64,000 nt of DNA from an uncultured Oscillospiraceae bacterium (GTDB lineage: Bacteria; Bacillota; Clostridia; Oscillospirales; Oscillospiraceae), in the NCBI GenBank assembly GCA_947632005.1, contig CANRNU010000004.1:22094-86093 (forward strand), in the 5' to 3' direction. Under the pieces are notes generated by a model. That model was not told where the DNA came from. It searched no databases and saw nothing but the letters and a program-made list of their open reading frames with translations. Within the stretch, counting starts at the first letter, position 1, and every line of letters starts with the position of its first letter. Of this stretch, positions 10,023 to 17,788 are shown in pieces. The translations under genes were made by a program, and so were the position numbers.

Positions 10023-10051
10023 TTGCAGGGCGGGGCGGGACGTGGTATAAT
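10023..10051 (+). promoter_or_regulatory. Promoter of the B12-binding radical SAM gene
   Basis: TTGCAG (10023-10028) and a consensus TATAAT (10046-10051) are 17 bp apart. A nested inverted repeat at 10056-10088 (GTCGTGC/GCACGAC outside CCGGC/GCCGG) begins 5 bases later, at the expected start point. It could be an operator or a leader hairpin. Confidence 0.75.
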
Positions 10052-10139
10052 ACCGGTCGTGCTCCCGGCTATGCCGGAACCGCACGACATGGCACAATAA
10101 AAGAAAAGCAGTCCGGGACAGAGGGGAAAGAGAGGCGCT

Positions 10140-11633
10140 ATGGAGAAGGCAAGGGTCCTGCTGGTCGCGTTTTACAACAAAAAAGCCCTTGGGGTCCGGT
10201 ATCTGGAGGGGGCTTTGCTCCGGGCCGGGCACGAAGTGCGCGTGGTCTATTACAAGGATTTCAACAGCCTTCATCCCAGCCGGACCACCCAAAAGGAGCT
10301 GGACCTGCTCCGGGGAGAAGTCGACACTTTCCGGCCCCATCTGGTGGGCCTGTCCGTCATGAGCTCCATGTATCTGGACACGGTCAACGCCGTGCTGGAC
10401 ATGCTCCGGCAGGACGCGGCGGCGCCGGTGGCCTGCGGGGGAGCCTTTGCCACCATGTTCCCGGACTACTTCCTGGACCGGGGGGCGCAGTTCGTGATCC
10501 GCTCCGACGGGGAGTTTTCCATGTGCGCCCTGGCAGAGGCCCTGGCGGGCGGGACGGCCTGGGAGGGCATCCCCAGCCTGTGCTGGCGGCGGGGCGGAGA
10601 GACGGTCATGAACGACATCGGCGGGCTGTTGAACGACATCGACGGCTATGGCATCCCCGTGGTCAACAGCACCAATGCCTGCTTCATCGAAAACGGCACC
10701 ATGACCGAGGGCGATCCCCAGCGGGACACCCTCAGCTATGAGGTCATCGCCTCCCGGGGCTGCCCGTTCACCTGCTCCTATTGCTGCTGCTGCAACCTCC
10801 GAAAGCTGCTGCCCCCGGGCATCCATGGCGTGCGCACCCGCTCGGTGCAAAGCGTCATCGACGAGCTCATTGAGGCGAAAAAACAGTGCCGGCGCATCGC
10901 CTTCATCCACTTTTACGACGAGATATTCCCTAACCTGCCGGGCTGGGTGGACCAGTTCGTCGTGGAGTATAAAAAACACATCGGCCTGCCCTTCACCATC
11001 TGGACCCACCCCAAGATGGTGGACGAGGAGATGCTGAAAAAGCTGGTCAGCGTGGGTCTGACGGAGGTCATCATGGGCATCCAGTCCGGCTCGGAACACA
11101 TCCGCAGGGATGTGTTCCACCGGTATGAGACCCAGGAGGATATCCTCCGGGCTACCCGGATCATCCGCCGGTCCGGGGTGTTTTGGTGCAGCTACGATTT
11201 CATGCTCCAGCATCCCTTCGAGACCATCGACGACCTGAAGGAGAGCTATTGGCTGGCCAAGAAAATGACCGGGCCCTATGAGCTGCAGCTACACGGGCTC
11301 AACTTCCTGCCGGGCACCGACATCGTGCCCATGGCCATCGAGGCCGGGTATTTTACCCGGGAAGAGATGGACGCGGTCATGTACGGGCCCATGGAGGAGC
11401 AGTACGGGGCCTATTGGCGGCGGGAGACGTCCCGGGAGAGCGAGCTGTGGTACCGGATGCTCTACTGCCTCCAGTTCAAAAGCCTGCGGAGGAAGATCGA
11501 ACGCTTTGAACAGGACCCGGCGGCCCACGGCGGCGAGATCGACCGGCTGTATATCCGGGGCCAAAAATTGCAGCGGATGCGGTATCTTTACAAGAAGTCC
11601 AGGGTCGTGCTGAAGAGAATGGGAATAGGTTGA
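10140..11633 (+). CDS. Radical SAM protein with B12-binding domain
   Basis: This 497-residue protein of the BchE-like class has an N-terminal cobalamin-binding-type Rossmann domain (about 1-140; VLLVAFYNKKALGVRYLEG, then VACGGAFATMFPD). The radical SAM core follows, with the 4Fe-4S motif Cys208-Cys212-Cys215 (CPFTCSYC). Three further cysteines (216-218) follow directly, which is unusual. The B12 domain lacks the DxHxxG lower-ligand motif, as in many base-off members. The reaction cannot be assigned; relatives methylate or cyclise unactivated carbons. The gene is monocistronic, with its own promoter and terminator. Confidence 0.85.
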   Translation: MEKARVLLVAFYNKKALGVRYLEGALLRAGHEVRVVYYKDFNSLHPSRTTQKELDLLRGEVDTFRPHLVGLSVMSSMYLDTVNAVLDMLRQDAAAPVACGGAFATMFPDYFLDRGAQFVIRSDGEFSMCALAEALAGGTAWEGIPSLCWRRGGETVMNDIGGLLNDIDGYGIPVVNSTNACFIENGTMTEGDPQRDTLSYEVIASRGCPFTCSYCCCCNLRKLLPPGIHGVRTRSVQSVIDELIEAKKQCRRIAFIHFYDEIFPNLPGWVDQFVVEYKKHIGLPFTIWTHPKMVDEEMLKKLVSVGLTEVIMGIQSGSEHIRRDVFHRYETQEDILRATRIIRRSGVFWCSYDFMLQHPFETIDDLKESYWLAKKMTGPYELQLHGLNFLPGTDIVPMAIEAGYFTREEMDAVMYGPMEEQYGAYWRRETSRESELWYRMLYCLQFKSLRRKIERFEQDPAAHGGEIDRLYIRGQKLQRMRYLYKKSRVVLKRMGIG

Positions 11634-11643
11634 CATAATATAA

Positions 11644-11670
11644 ATCCCCCGGAGCGGTGCTCCGGGGGAT
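11644..11670. terminator. Bidirectional terminator
   Basis: A perfect 12-bp stem ATCCCCCGGAGC/GCTCCGGGGGAT (11644-11655 with 11659-11670) with a GGT loop lies between convergent genes. It can serve the radical SAM gene on the plus strand and the secreted protein gene on the minus strand. Confidence 0.8.
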
Positions 11671-11676
11671 GTGTTG

Positions 11677-13266
11677 TTACGCGTGGAAGTAATTCGCGCC
11701 GGGGAGGAGGATAAAGGTGCTGCTGGCACCGGCGGACTGTTCCCCGTCCTGGGGCGCAGCCGGGACTTGGGGCGGCTCCAGGGGCTCGCCGTCCGGGAAT
11801 CCCTGGGGTTGGGGCCGTGCCTCCGGCGCCTGACCGTCCGGGGGCTCCGGCGCCTGACCGTCCGGGGGCTCCGGCGCCTGGCCATCCGGGGGAACATCCT
11901 GGTCCTCCGGGAGGTCCGGGGGCGCGGCCTGTCCGCTGCTCTCCGGCATGGCCGGACCGTGACCGAAGCCCATGCCCGGACCGCCCATGCCGCCGGCCAT
12001 GCCGGCGGAGACCGGCAATGCCTCGCCGTTCACCAGAAGAGAATAGGTCTCGCCGTCGGTCAGGGCGGGGCAGGTCATCACCAGGATGGTGAGGTCATTC
12101 TCCGCCTGGAAGGACATATACTCTGTGCCGTCAGCGCCGATCAGGGAATACTCCGTCCCGGCGGGCTGGGGCGTGGAGAAGGTGAACAGGGCGCAGCACT
12201 GGTCCGAGGGGGTGATGGGGTCCAGCATGTTGCCGGTGGCTGTCACCATGCCGCCGTTGAGATAGATGCCCTTCTCCCCGTCCAGGCCGGCGTCGGCGCT
12301 GGTGGAGCATGCCTGGGCCGTGACAGTGCCGCTGTTGATGACCAGCCAGCCGTTGGAGTCGATGCCGTCTCCCTCGCCGGTCTCACCGGCGGCGATGGAA
12401 AGGGTCCCGCCGTTCACTGTCACCACGGAGACGTCGTCCTCGTTGCAGTTGACGCCGTCGTTGCCGGAGGTGATGCGGATGTTGCCGCTGTCAATGGTCA
12501 GGTGCATCTCCGTGTCCAGTCCCTCGTTCCGGGCCTCGATGTTCAGCGTGCCGGTGCCCTCGGGACCGCCGGAGATGCGCATGCTCATCTTGGAATAGAA
12601 GGCCCCGTCGTATTTGTGCAGCTTCTTGCTGTCGGTGACGGAGGCGCCGTCCTCGCTGAGGGTGATGGACTTGTAGATGCGGGCCACATAGGAGCCGGAA
12701 ATGCTGTTCTCGCTGCCGTCGGCGATCACCACCTGCGCCCCGGCGGCGGAGAGGTCCGGCTCGCTGCCGGAGGCGCCGTCCGGGTCGCACTCATATACAT
12801 TGTAAAATATGACCGCCGGGGCCACCGTACAGGTCACGTCCACCCCGGCCAGCACCAGCGTCACCACGGCGTCGGGGTCGTCCTCGGCGTCCTTGCCCAG
12901 GTCTACCGCGATCTGGCCCCGGTCCAGGGAGCCCTGGAGCACATAGACGCCGGGCTCGGCGATATGGACCACCGTGTGGGCGTCCGCCTCTTCGGCGGTG
13001 TGCTCGTCCTCTGCTGTGCCCTCGCCGTAGGTGAAGTCATGGCCGGACTCATAATAGACGATATCGCGGGCAGTGTACACCGGGGCGCTCTCATCCGCCT
13101 CCGGCACGACCGCCCCGTCCGCCAGAACGGTCTCGCCGGAGAGCGTCAGCGTCACGGCGTCTTCCGGGAGCGCGGCGGATGTGTCCGCCAGTGCGGGCTG
13201 CGCCCACCCCGGCATCAGCACGCACAGGGCGCAGAAGGCGCCGCAGGTCTGTTTCCAAAATCCCAT
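11677..13266 (-). CDS. Secreted carbohydrate-binding domain protein (Cthe_2159-like)
   Basis: The protein has 529 residues with a signal peptide (MGFWKQTCGAFCALCVLMPG, cleavage likely after the ALA near residue 27). The body (about 35-400) matches the Cthe_2159-type domain (PF14262): Asn/Gly/Asp-rich short strands such as NIRITSGNDGVNCNEDDVSVV and GDGIDSNGWLVINSGTVTAQ, typical of a right-handed beta helix that binds acidic polysaccharide with calcium. Residues about 435-510 form a Pro/Glu/Asp-rich tail with a PPDGQAPE tandem repeat and no anchor motif. It is likely exported and bound to glycans or cell wall. It stands alone on the minus strand. Confidence 0.8.
   Translation of the reverse strand: MGFWKQTCGAFCALCVLMPGWAQPALADTSAALPEDAVTLTLSGETVLADGAVVPEADESAPVYTARDIVYYESGHDFTYGEGTAEDEHTAEEADAHTVVHIAEPGVYVLQGSLDRGQIAVDLGKDAEDDPDAVVTLVLAGVDVTCTVAPAVIFYNVYECDPDGASGSEPDLSAAGAQVVIADGSENSISGSYVARIYKSITLSEDGASVTDSKKLHKYDGAFYSKMSMRISGGPEGTGTLNIEARNEGLDTEMHLTIDSGNIRITSGNDGVNCNEDDVSVVTVNGGTLSIAAGETGEGDGIDSNGWLVINSGTVTAQACSTSADAGLDGEKGIYLNGGMVTATGNMLDPITPSDQCCALFTFSTPQPAGTEYSLIGADGTEYMSFQAENDLTILVMTCPALTDGETYSLLVNGEALPVSAGMAGGMGGPGMGFGHGPAMPESSGQAAPPDLPEDQDVPPDGQAPEPPDGQAPEPPDGQAPEARPQPQGFPDGEPLEPPQVPAAPQDGEQSAGASSTFILLPGANYFHA
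11821..11892. repeat. 24-bp tandem repeat inside the secreted protein gene
   Basis: There are three consecutive 24-bp units (11821-11844, 11845-11868, 11869-11892); the first two are identical and the third differs at two positions. On the minus strand each encodes PPDGQAPE or a close variant. Such a tract is prone to copy-number change without breaking the frame. Confidence 0.9.
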
Positions 13267-13355
13267 GGGTCTGTCCTCCGTATCATGTATAATGACAATA
13301 TAACCGGCAGCTGTGAACGGCTCTTGCCGGTTTTGTGGAGAGTGTGTAAATAAAT

Positions 13356-13380
13356 ATCCCCGGAGCCTGGCCCCGGGGAT
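13356..13380 (-). terminator. Terminator of rplM-rpsI
   Basis: ATCCCCGG/CCGGGGAT (13356-13363 with 13373-13380) lies 15 bases past the rpsI stop on the minus strand and runs into an AT-rich tract (TATTTATTTA). Confidence 0.75.
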
Positions 13381-13395
13381 AGAGAGTATGACAGC

Positions 13396-13806
13396 TCAGC
13401 GCTTGGAGAACTGGGGAGCGCGGCGGGCGGCCTTGAGGCCGTATTTCTTCCGCTCCTTCATGCGCGGGTCGCGGGTCAGGAAACCGGCGGCCTTCAGGGG
13501 CGCACGGTATTCCTCGTTCACCAGCAGCAGGGCCCGGGCGATGCCGTGGCGGATGGCACCGGCCTGGCCGGTCACGCCGCCGCCGGTCACGGTGGCCTCG
13601 ATGTCCACCTTATCGGTGGTGCCCGTGGTCACCAGGGGCTGACGGACGATCAGCTTCAGGGTCTCCAGACCGAAGTAGTCGTCGATGCTGCGGCCATTCA
13701 CGGTGATGACACCGGTGCCGCCGGGGATCAGGTGGACGCGGGCAACGGAGCTCTTACGCCGACCGGTGCCGTAGAGATACGGACGCTTGGACTGATAGGT
13801 AGCCAT
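13396..13806 (-). CDS. rpsI: 30S ribosomal protein S9
   Basis: This is a full-length S9 of 136 residues. It begins with the N-terminal [15 protein letters not shown] motif (10-24), has [20 protein letters not shown] in the middle, and ends in the basic tail RAPQFSKR, whose terminal Arg reaches the P-site tRNA in the 30S subunit. Its start codon overlaps the end of rplM by one base, so the two proteins are translationally coupled, as in most bacteria. Confidence 0.97.
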   Translation of the reverse strand: MATYQSKRPYLYGTGRRKSSVARVHLIPGGTGVITVNGRSIDDYFGLETLKLIVRQPLVTTGTTDKVDIEATVTGGGVTGQAGAIRHGIARALLLVNEEYRAPLKAAGFLTRDPRMKERKKYGLKAARRAPQFSKR

Positions 13807-14246
13807 TAGTTGTTGCCTCCTTCCACATAGATCTCAGGCTTCTGGGCCTGATGGGTGTGCTCGCCGCCCCGGAAAATGCGCAGGCGGGTCAGCTGGTTCT
13901 TCGCCATGGCGTTCTTCTGCAGCATGCCCCGCACCGCCAGGCGCATCGCAAGCTCAGGCTTCGTGGCCATCAGGCGGCTGTACTGGGTCTCGTGCAGGCC
14001 GCCGGGATAGCCGGAGTGGGTCCGGTAATACTTCTGCTCCAGCTTCTTGCCGGTCAGGACCGCCTGCTCCGCGTTGATGATGATCACATAGTCGCCGCAG
14101 TCCACATGGGGGGTGTAGTCCACCTTCCGCTTGCCCCGCAGCAGGTCCGCCGCGATCACCGCGGTCTTGCCCATGGGCTTGCCGGCGGCGTCGAGCACAT
14201 ACCACTTGCGGACGACATCGGCAGGCTTTACCATTGTCGTGCTCAT
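13806..14246 (-). CDS. rplM: 50S ribosomal protein L13
   Basis: L13 has 146 residues, a normal length. It contains [20 protein letters not shown] (14-33), the [14 protein letters not shown] motif and a [14 protein letters not shown] segment. It is an early assembler on 23S rRNA domain II. A GGAGGAAG ribosome binding site precedes the ATG. The strong promoter at 14315-14343 drives rplM-rpsI; the leader is only about 60 nt, so no large autoregulatory structure fits there. Confidence 0.97.
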   Translation of the reverse strand: MSTTMVKPADVVRKWYVLDAAGKPMGKTAVIAADLLRGKRKVDYTPHVDCGDYVIIINAEQAVLTGKKLEQKYYRTHSGYPGGLHETQYSRLMATKPELAMRLAVRGMLQKNAMAKNQLTRLRIFRGGEHTHQAQKPEIYVEGGNN

Positions 14247-14314
14247 TCGTCTTCCTCCGAATATGATAAATGTTTTTTGACAGTTTGCCGCACCTTTCCA
14301 AAAGGCGCTCTCTC

Positions 14315-14343
14315 TTTATAGCACATGGGGGAGAAAGTGTCAA
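14315..14343 (-). promoter_or_regulatory. rplM-rpsI promoter
   Basis: On the minus strand consensus TTGACA (14338-14343) and TATAAA (14315-14320) are separated by exactly 17 bp. Confidence 0.85.
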
Positions 14344-14472
14344 CAGAAAATTTGAAAAATCCTATGTATACTCGCGATATCTCGTTATTGCGTATGTTTT
14401 TTCGTGAATGCTCCGTTTTGATTTTTTTTAGTTCTCATGCTATACTGAGAAAAAACAACCAGGAGGTCCGAT

Positions 14473-15039
14473 ATGAGCGAGCTCAACACCAGACTGCTGT
14501 TTTTCCAGCACGAGGATAATTGGCAGGACATCAAAAATGCCACCATGAACACCATCGGCAAGACGAAGGGGTCCTATCCTGACTCCAAGTGGAAACGGGA
14601 GCTCATCATGGCAGAGCACTCTCCCATCCGGAAGCTGAAATTCGCCTGGCGGTGGGTGGATCTGCCCTACTGGGTCAGCGTCCATTTTGTGCGCCACAAG
14701 TTCGGCATTGAGCACTTCGTCAAGACCCAGCGGACCGACCGGACCGGTACCGACAGGACCGAGCTGCCTCAGGGCGCGCCGGTGAACCATGAGTGCGAGG
14801 CGGACGGACAGGCCATGATCAACATCAGCCGCAAGCGCCTGTGCTCCTGCGCCAGCCCCGAGACCCGCGCCGCCTGGCAGATGGTCAAGGACGAGGTGGC
14901 GAAGGTGGAGCCGGAGCTGGCCTCCTGCATGGTCCGGGAATGCGTGTACCGGGGGTTCTGCCCGGAGATGTTCTCCTGCGGCTTTGCCGAGACGGAGCAG
15001 TTCAAAAAGGAGCGGGAAGCCTACATAAAGGGCGAGTGA
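14473..15039 (+). CDS. ThyX-like FAD-dependent thymidylate synthase, divergent
   Basis: The protein has 188 residues and AGGAGG precedes the ATG. Several segments fit ThyX: the early HSPIRKLKFAWRW (helix with ligand-binding His/Arg), VHFVRHKFGIEHFVKTQR in the place of the RHR...S..SxR signature, and a late Cys/Arg-rich helix. ThyX makes dTMP from dUMP with methylene-tetrahydrofolate and FAD. The signature is altered: RHK replaces RHR, and the serines of RHRxxSxxxxSxR are absent, so activity is uncertain. No thyA gene is in the window. A phage-like or repurposed ThyX relative is an alternative. Confidence 0.6.
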   Translation: MSELNTRLLFFQHEDNWQDIKNATMNTIGKTKGSYPDSKWKRELIMAEHSPIRKLKFAWRWVDLPYWVSVHFVRHKFGIEHFVKTQRTDRTGTDRTELPQGAPVNHECEADGQAMINISRKRLCSCASPETRAAWQMVKDEVAKVEPELASCMVRECVYRGFCPEMFSCGFAETEQFKKEREAYIKGE

Positions 15040-15074
15040 GGACATGTGCCCTCCGGGGACGTCTGTAAAAAAAG

Positions 15075-15098
15075 TGCGCGGTGCGAGAGCACCGCGCA
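15075..15098 (+). terminator. Terminator after the thyX-like gene
   Basis: A perfect 10-bp stem TGCGCGGTGC/GCACCGCGCA with a GAGA tetraloop is flanked by an A run upstream and TCTTCTTGTCCTT downstream. It can also end the minus-strand gene at 15115. Confidence 0.75.
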
Positions 15099-15114
15099 TC
15101 TTCTTGTCCTTCGC

Positions 15115-15810
15115 TCATGAGAGCATCACGTTGAAGGGGATCACGTCTCCGTCGGGGCCTGCCCAAATGTCGAGGGTGTAGCAGGGGTCGAAGCTGTCCA
15201 GATAGTCCTCGAACTCGTCCCGGTCCACGACCTCCTTGCCGATCACATACTCTCCGTCATCCTCCGCGCCATAGGTGCCGGTGCAGGACAGGATGCAGTA
15301 TTCGTCCCCCAGCGCGGCCTCGCCCTCCGCCAGGGAATAGATGTCGTAGAAGTCGTTGAAGTCGGCCCCGTCCGGTTCGCTGGTCTTGACCAGCACGTAC
15401 AGGTCGCCGTCCTTCTCCGCCAGGGTCAGGGTGCCGCTGTTGCCGCCGATCTCGTTGAACAGCACGCCGGAGCCCACGCACTTTGACTTGCTCCCGTCGA
15501 TGAGCCAGACCTTCTCCATCACATAGTCGAGGCCGTCGTCATTCCTGCAGGGATAGACCATGAGAAGCTCCCAGACCCCGTCGCCGTTCTCATCGGACTG
15601 GCAGGCGAGAGGCTCCTGGTCCAGGTTCCAGTAAAAATCCTCGCTGTCCATGGTGTCGTGCAGAATGTCCACGATCTCGTCCCAGGGCGGGGTGGCAGCC
15701 AGAGCGGTCACCGGGGACAGGACCGTGACGGCCAGCAGGACCGCCAGGAAAACGGACAGCGCCCGGATCCGGCGGGCATGGCCACTTGTGTGCTTTACGG
15801 TGGATGTCAT
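15115..15810 (-). CDS. Secreted protein of unknown function
   Basis: The protein has 231 residues and a clear signal peptide: basic MTSTVKHTSGHARRIRA, a hydrophobic core about 18-37 and a probable cut after VTALA (38). The mature part is acidic and contains DENGDGVWELLMVYP (about 63-77), a Dx[DN]xDG calcium-loop-like motif as in proteins that report a 'document' of measured values, followed by strands typical of a beta propeller or FG-GAP fragment. No enzyme motif is seen. The gene lies beside another secreted acidic protein on the same strand and may share its biology. Confidence 0.65.
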   Translation of the reverse strand: MTSTVKHTSGHARRIRALSVFLAVLLAVTVLSPVTALAATPPWDEIVDILHDTMDSEDFYWNLDQEPLACQSDENGDGVWELLMVYPCRNDDGLDYVMEKVWLIDGSKSKCVGSGVLFNEIGGNSGTLTLAEKDGDLYVLVKTSEPDGADFNDFYDIYSLAEGEAALGDEYCILSCTGTYGAEDDGEYVIGKEVVDRDEFEDYLDSFDPCYTLDIWAGPDGDVIPFNVMLS

Positions 15811-15893
15811 CGCGTGTCCTCCTTTTTAGAATGTGATTTTTTCTTAAAGGGCGCGGTGCGAAGGCACTGGGCCCAGGATGCGCCTGCTGGGGC

Positions 15894-16856
15894 TCACGCC
15901 AGCACAGCCAGGCTGAGCAGGAAATAGATGTCCTCCGGCAGCTCGGTCCCCTCGGGATAGGTGAGGATGACGTCGCCCATGCTCTCCTCGCCCTGCTTCA
16001 GCACATGGTAGGTCACCGTGCCGTCCTGGGTGAATTCCACATAGAAATTGCCGAAGTCATCGTAGGTGAACTCCGCGTCCTCCGGCAGGCCCCGGCGCAC
16101 GCCGTCCCGGGTGGAGTATTCCTCCACGTCCGCGGGCAGGGGCACCCCCGCCGCCTCGTAGGCGTCGGCGCCAAAACGGACGCTGTGGATGGTGATGTCG
16201 CCGCTGGTGAAATCCGCATAGGTCTGGGGGAGCGGCTCCTCCACGGCGCCGGTCTGCATCTCCCACGCCTCGGGCAGGTAGAAGGTGCCCACATCCTCGG
16301 CGTCGTACCGATGCAGGCCCTCGGCTGCCGCGTCGACGACGGCCTGGCTCATCCACTGGTAAATGCCCTCCGGCAGCTCGGTCCCCTCGGGGTAGGTGAG
16401 GATGACGTCGCCCATGCAGTCCTCACCCTGCTTCAGCACATGGTAGGTCACTGTGCCATCCTGGGTGTATTCCGTGTAGTAGCTGCCGAAATCGTCATAG
16501 GTGAACGCCGCGTCCTCCGGCAGACCCTGGCGCACACCGGCACGGGTGGAGTATTCCTCCACATCCGCGGGCAGAGGCACGCCCGCCGCCTCATAGGCGT
16601 CGGCGCCGAAGCAGCTTATATGGATGGCGATGTCGCCGCTATAGAAATCCGCATAGGTCATGGGCAGCGGCTCCTCCACCGCGCCGGCAGCCATCGCCCA
16701 GCCGGCGGGGAGGGAAATGGCTCCCACGTTGGCGACGGCATATTCCATCAGCCCGTCGCTGTCTGCCGGCTCTTCGGCGGCACAGGCGTAGCCGGAGAAC
16801 AGGCCAAAACACAGGCAAATGACCAGAAACAGAGCGGACAGCTTCATTCGTTTCAT
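15894..16856 (-). CDS. Secreted protein with two nearly identical 145-residue repeats
   Basis: The start is taken at ATG 16856 (MKRMKLSALF...), which begins a signal peptide cleaved near ACA-AEE (26); an in-frame ATG 36 codons upstream would bury it. The product has 320 residues. Residues 44-166 and 189-311 are an internal duplication with a period of 145 residues; long stretches such as GADAYEAAGVPLPADVEEYS occur in both (84-103 and 229-248). Each unit is acidic and looks like a small alpha/beta domain. No family is recognised. It is probably exported, and no lipobox is present. Confidence 0.7.
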   Translation of the reverse strand: MKRMKLSALFLVICLCFGLFSGYACAAEEPADSDGLMEYAVANVGAISLPAGWAMAAGAVEEPLPMTYADFYSGDIAIHISCFGADAYEAAGVPLPADVEEYSTRAGVRQGLPEDAAFTYDDFGSYYTEYTQDGTVTYHVLKQGEDCMGDVILTYPEGTELPEGIYQWMSQAVVDAAAEGLHRYDAEDVGTFYLPEAWEMQTGAVEEPLPQTYADFTSGDITIHSVRFGADAYEAAGVPLPADVEEYSTRDGVRRGLPEDAEFTYDDFGNFYVEFTQDGTVTYHVLKQGEESMGDVILTYPEGTELPEDIYFLLSLAVLA

Positions 16857-17119
16857 GGGGGATATCCTTCTTTCCAATAAGATTGGGGGGTTCTGGGGAC
16901 AGGACTGTCCGCAGAAAACCGACCGCCGTAGCGCCATTATAGCACAGGAGAGGCCGGAATTCAAGTGCCGGAGGGCGGCGATGGCGGCGGAGAGAGTTTT
17001 TGCGAAAAAATAATAAAATGATGTGGTTTACCATATTGCCTTTCAGGGAGAGATGTGTTACAATATGGTGACAAAGAGTTAAAAATACAAAAAATTGTCG
17101 TCTGTGGGGCGGAGGTGTT

Positions 17120-17758
17120 GTGATTATGGTCAAAACGGTGGTCCTGGTGTCCGGCGGCGGCACCAATCTGCAGGCCGTCATGGACGCGCATCTGTTCGGC
17201 GAGATCCCGAACTGTGAGCTGACAGCGGTCATCTCCTCCGACCCGGAGGCATATGCCCTCATCCGGGCCAAGAGCGCCAACCTGCCCACCTATGTGGTGG
17301 ACCGGTCCCTGTTCGCCAATGTGCAGAGCTTCAATACCGCCGTGGAACAGAAGCTGCAGGACCTGGACGCAGAGCTGGTGGTCCTGGCGGGATATGTGCA
17401 CGGATTGGGCGGCGGCGTGCTGCGGGCCTATGAAAACCGCATCATCAATGTCTGCCCCTGCCTGCTGCCCGCCTTCGGCGACGCGGATATGAACTCCATG
17501 CAGCCCTATGAATGGGCCATCCGGGCCGGCGTCAAGCTCTCCGGCGCTACCGCCTACTTCGTCACAGACGGGGCCGCCGGACCGATCATCCTGCAGCAGG
17601 CCGTGGAGGTCTGGGAGGGGGATACCCCAAAGACCCTCCAGCGGAGGATCATGGAGGAGGCCGAGTGGAAACTGCTGCCCAAGGCGGTCGCCCTGTTCTG
17701 TCAGGGACAGCTCCGGGTGGAGGACGGCGCCGTGCATGTCACCGGCGAACGAAAATAA
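17120..17758 (+). CDS. PurN-like formyltransferase lacking catalytic residues
   Basis: The protein has 212 residues; the start is GTG 17120 (GGAGG 4 bases away) or ATG 17126 (10 bases). The fold is that of glycinamide ribonucleotide formyltransferase: VLVSGGGTNLQAVMD (8-22) is the phosphate-binding loop and GDTPKTLQRRIMEEAEWKLL the typical C-terminal helix. The catalytic triad of E. coli PurN is Asn106-His108-Asp144. Here Asn110 is kept, but the His position is Cys112 (INVCPCLLPAF) and the Asp position is Ala152 (TDGAAGP). The protein is therefore probably not a normal PurN. It is not in a purine operon; the next gene encodes an SH3b membrane protein. Confidence 0.75.
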   Translation: MIMVKTVVLVSGGGTNLQAVMDAHLFGEIPNCELTAVISSDPEAYALIRAKSANLPTYVVDRSLFANVQSFNTAVEQKLQDLDAELVVLAGYVHGLGGGVLRAYENRIINVCPCLLPAFGDADMNSMQPYEWAIRAGVKLSGATAYFVTDGAAGPIILQQAVEVWEGDTPKTLQRRIMEEAEWKLLPKAVALFCQGQLRVEDGAVHVTGERK

Positions 17759-17788
17759 CGACTATATTTTAGAGGATGGATTCTGGAT

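Noticed and set aside
9985..10139. Cobalamin riboswitch before the B12-binding radical SAM gene
   Set aside because: No B12-box (AGCCACTG-type) sequence and too little leader; only a short nested palindrome is present.
11821..11892. Possible CRISPR-like array
   Set aside because: The three 24-bp units have no spacers and are coding (PPDGQAPE) in a secreted protein.
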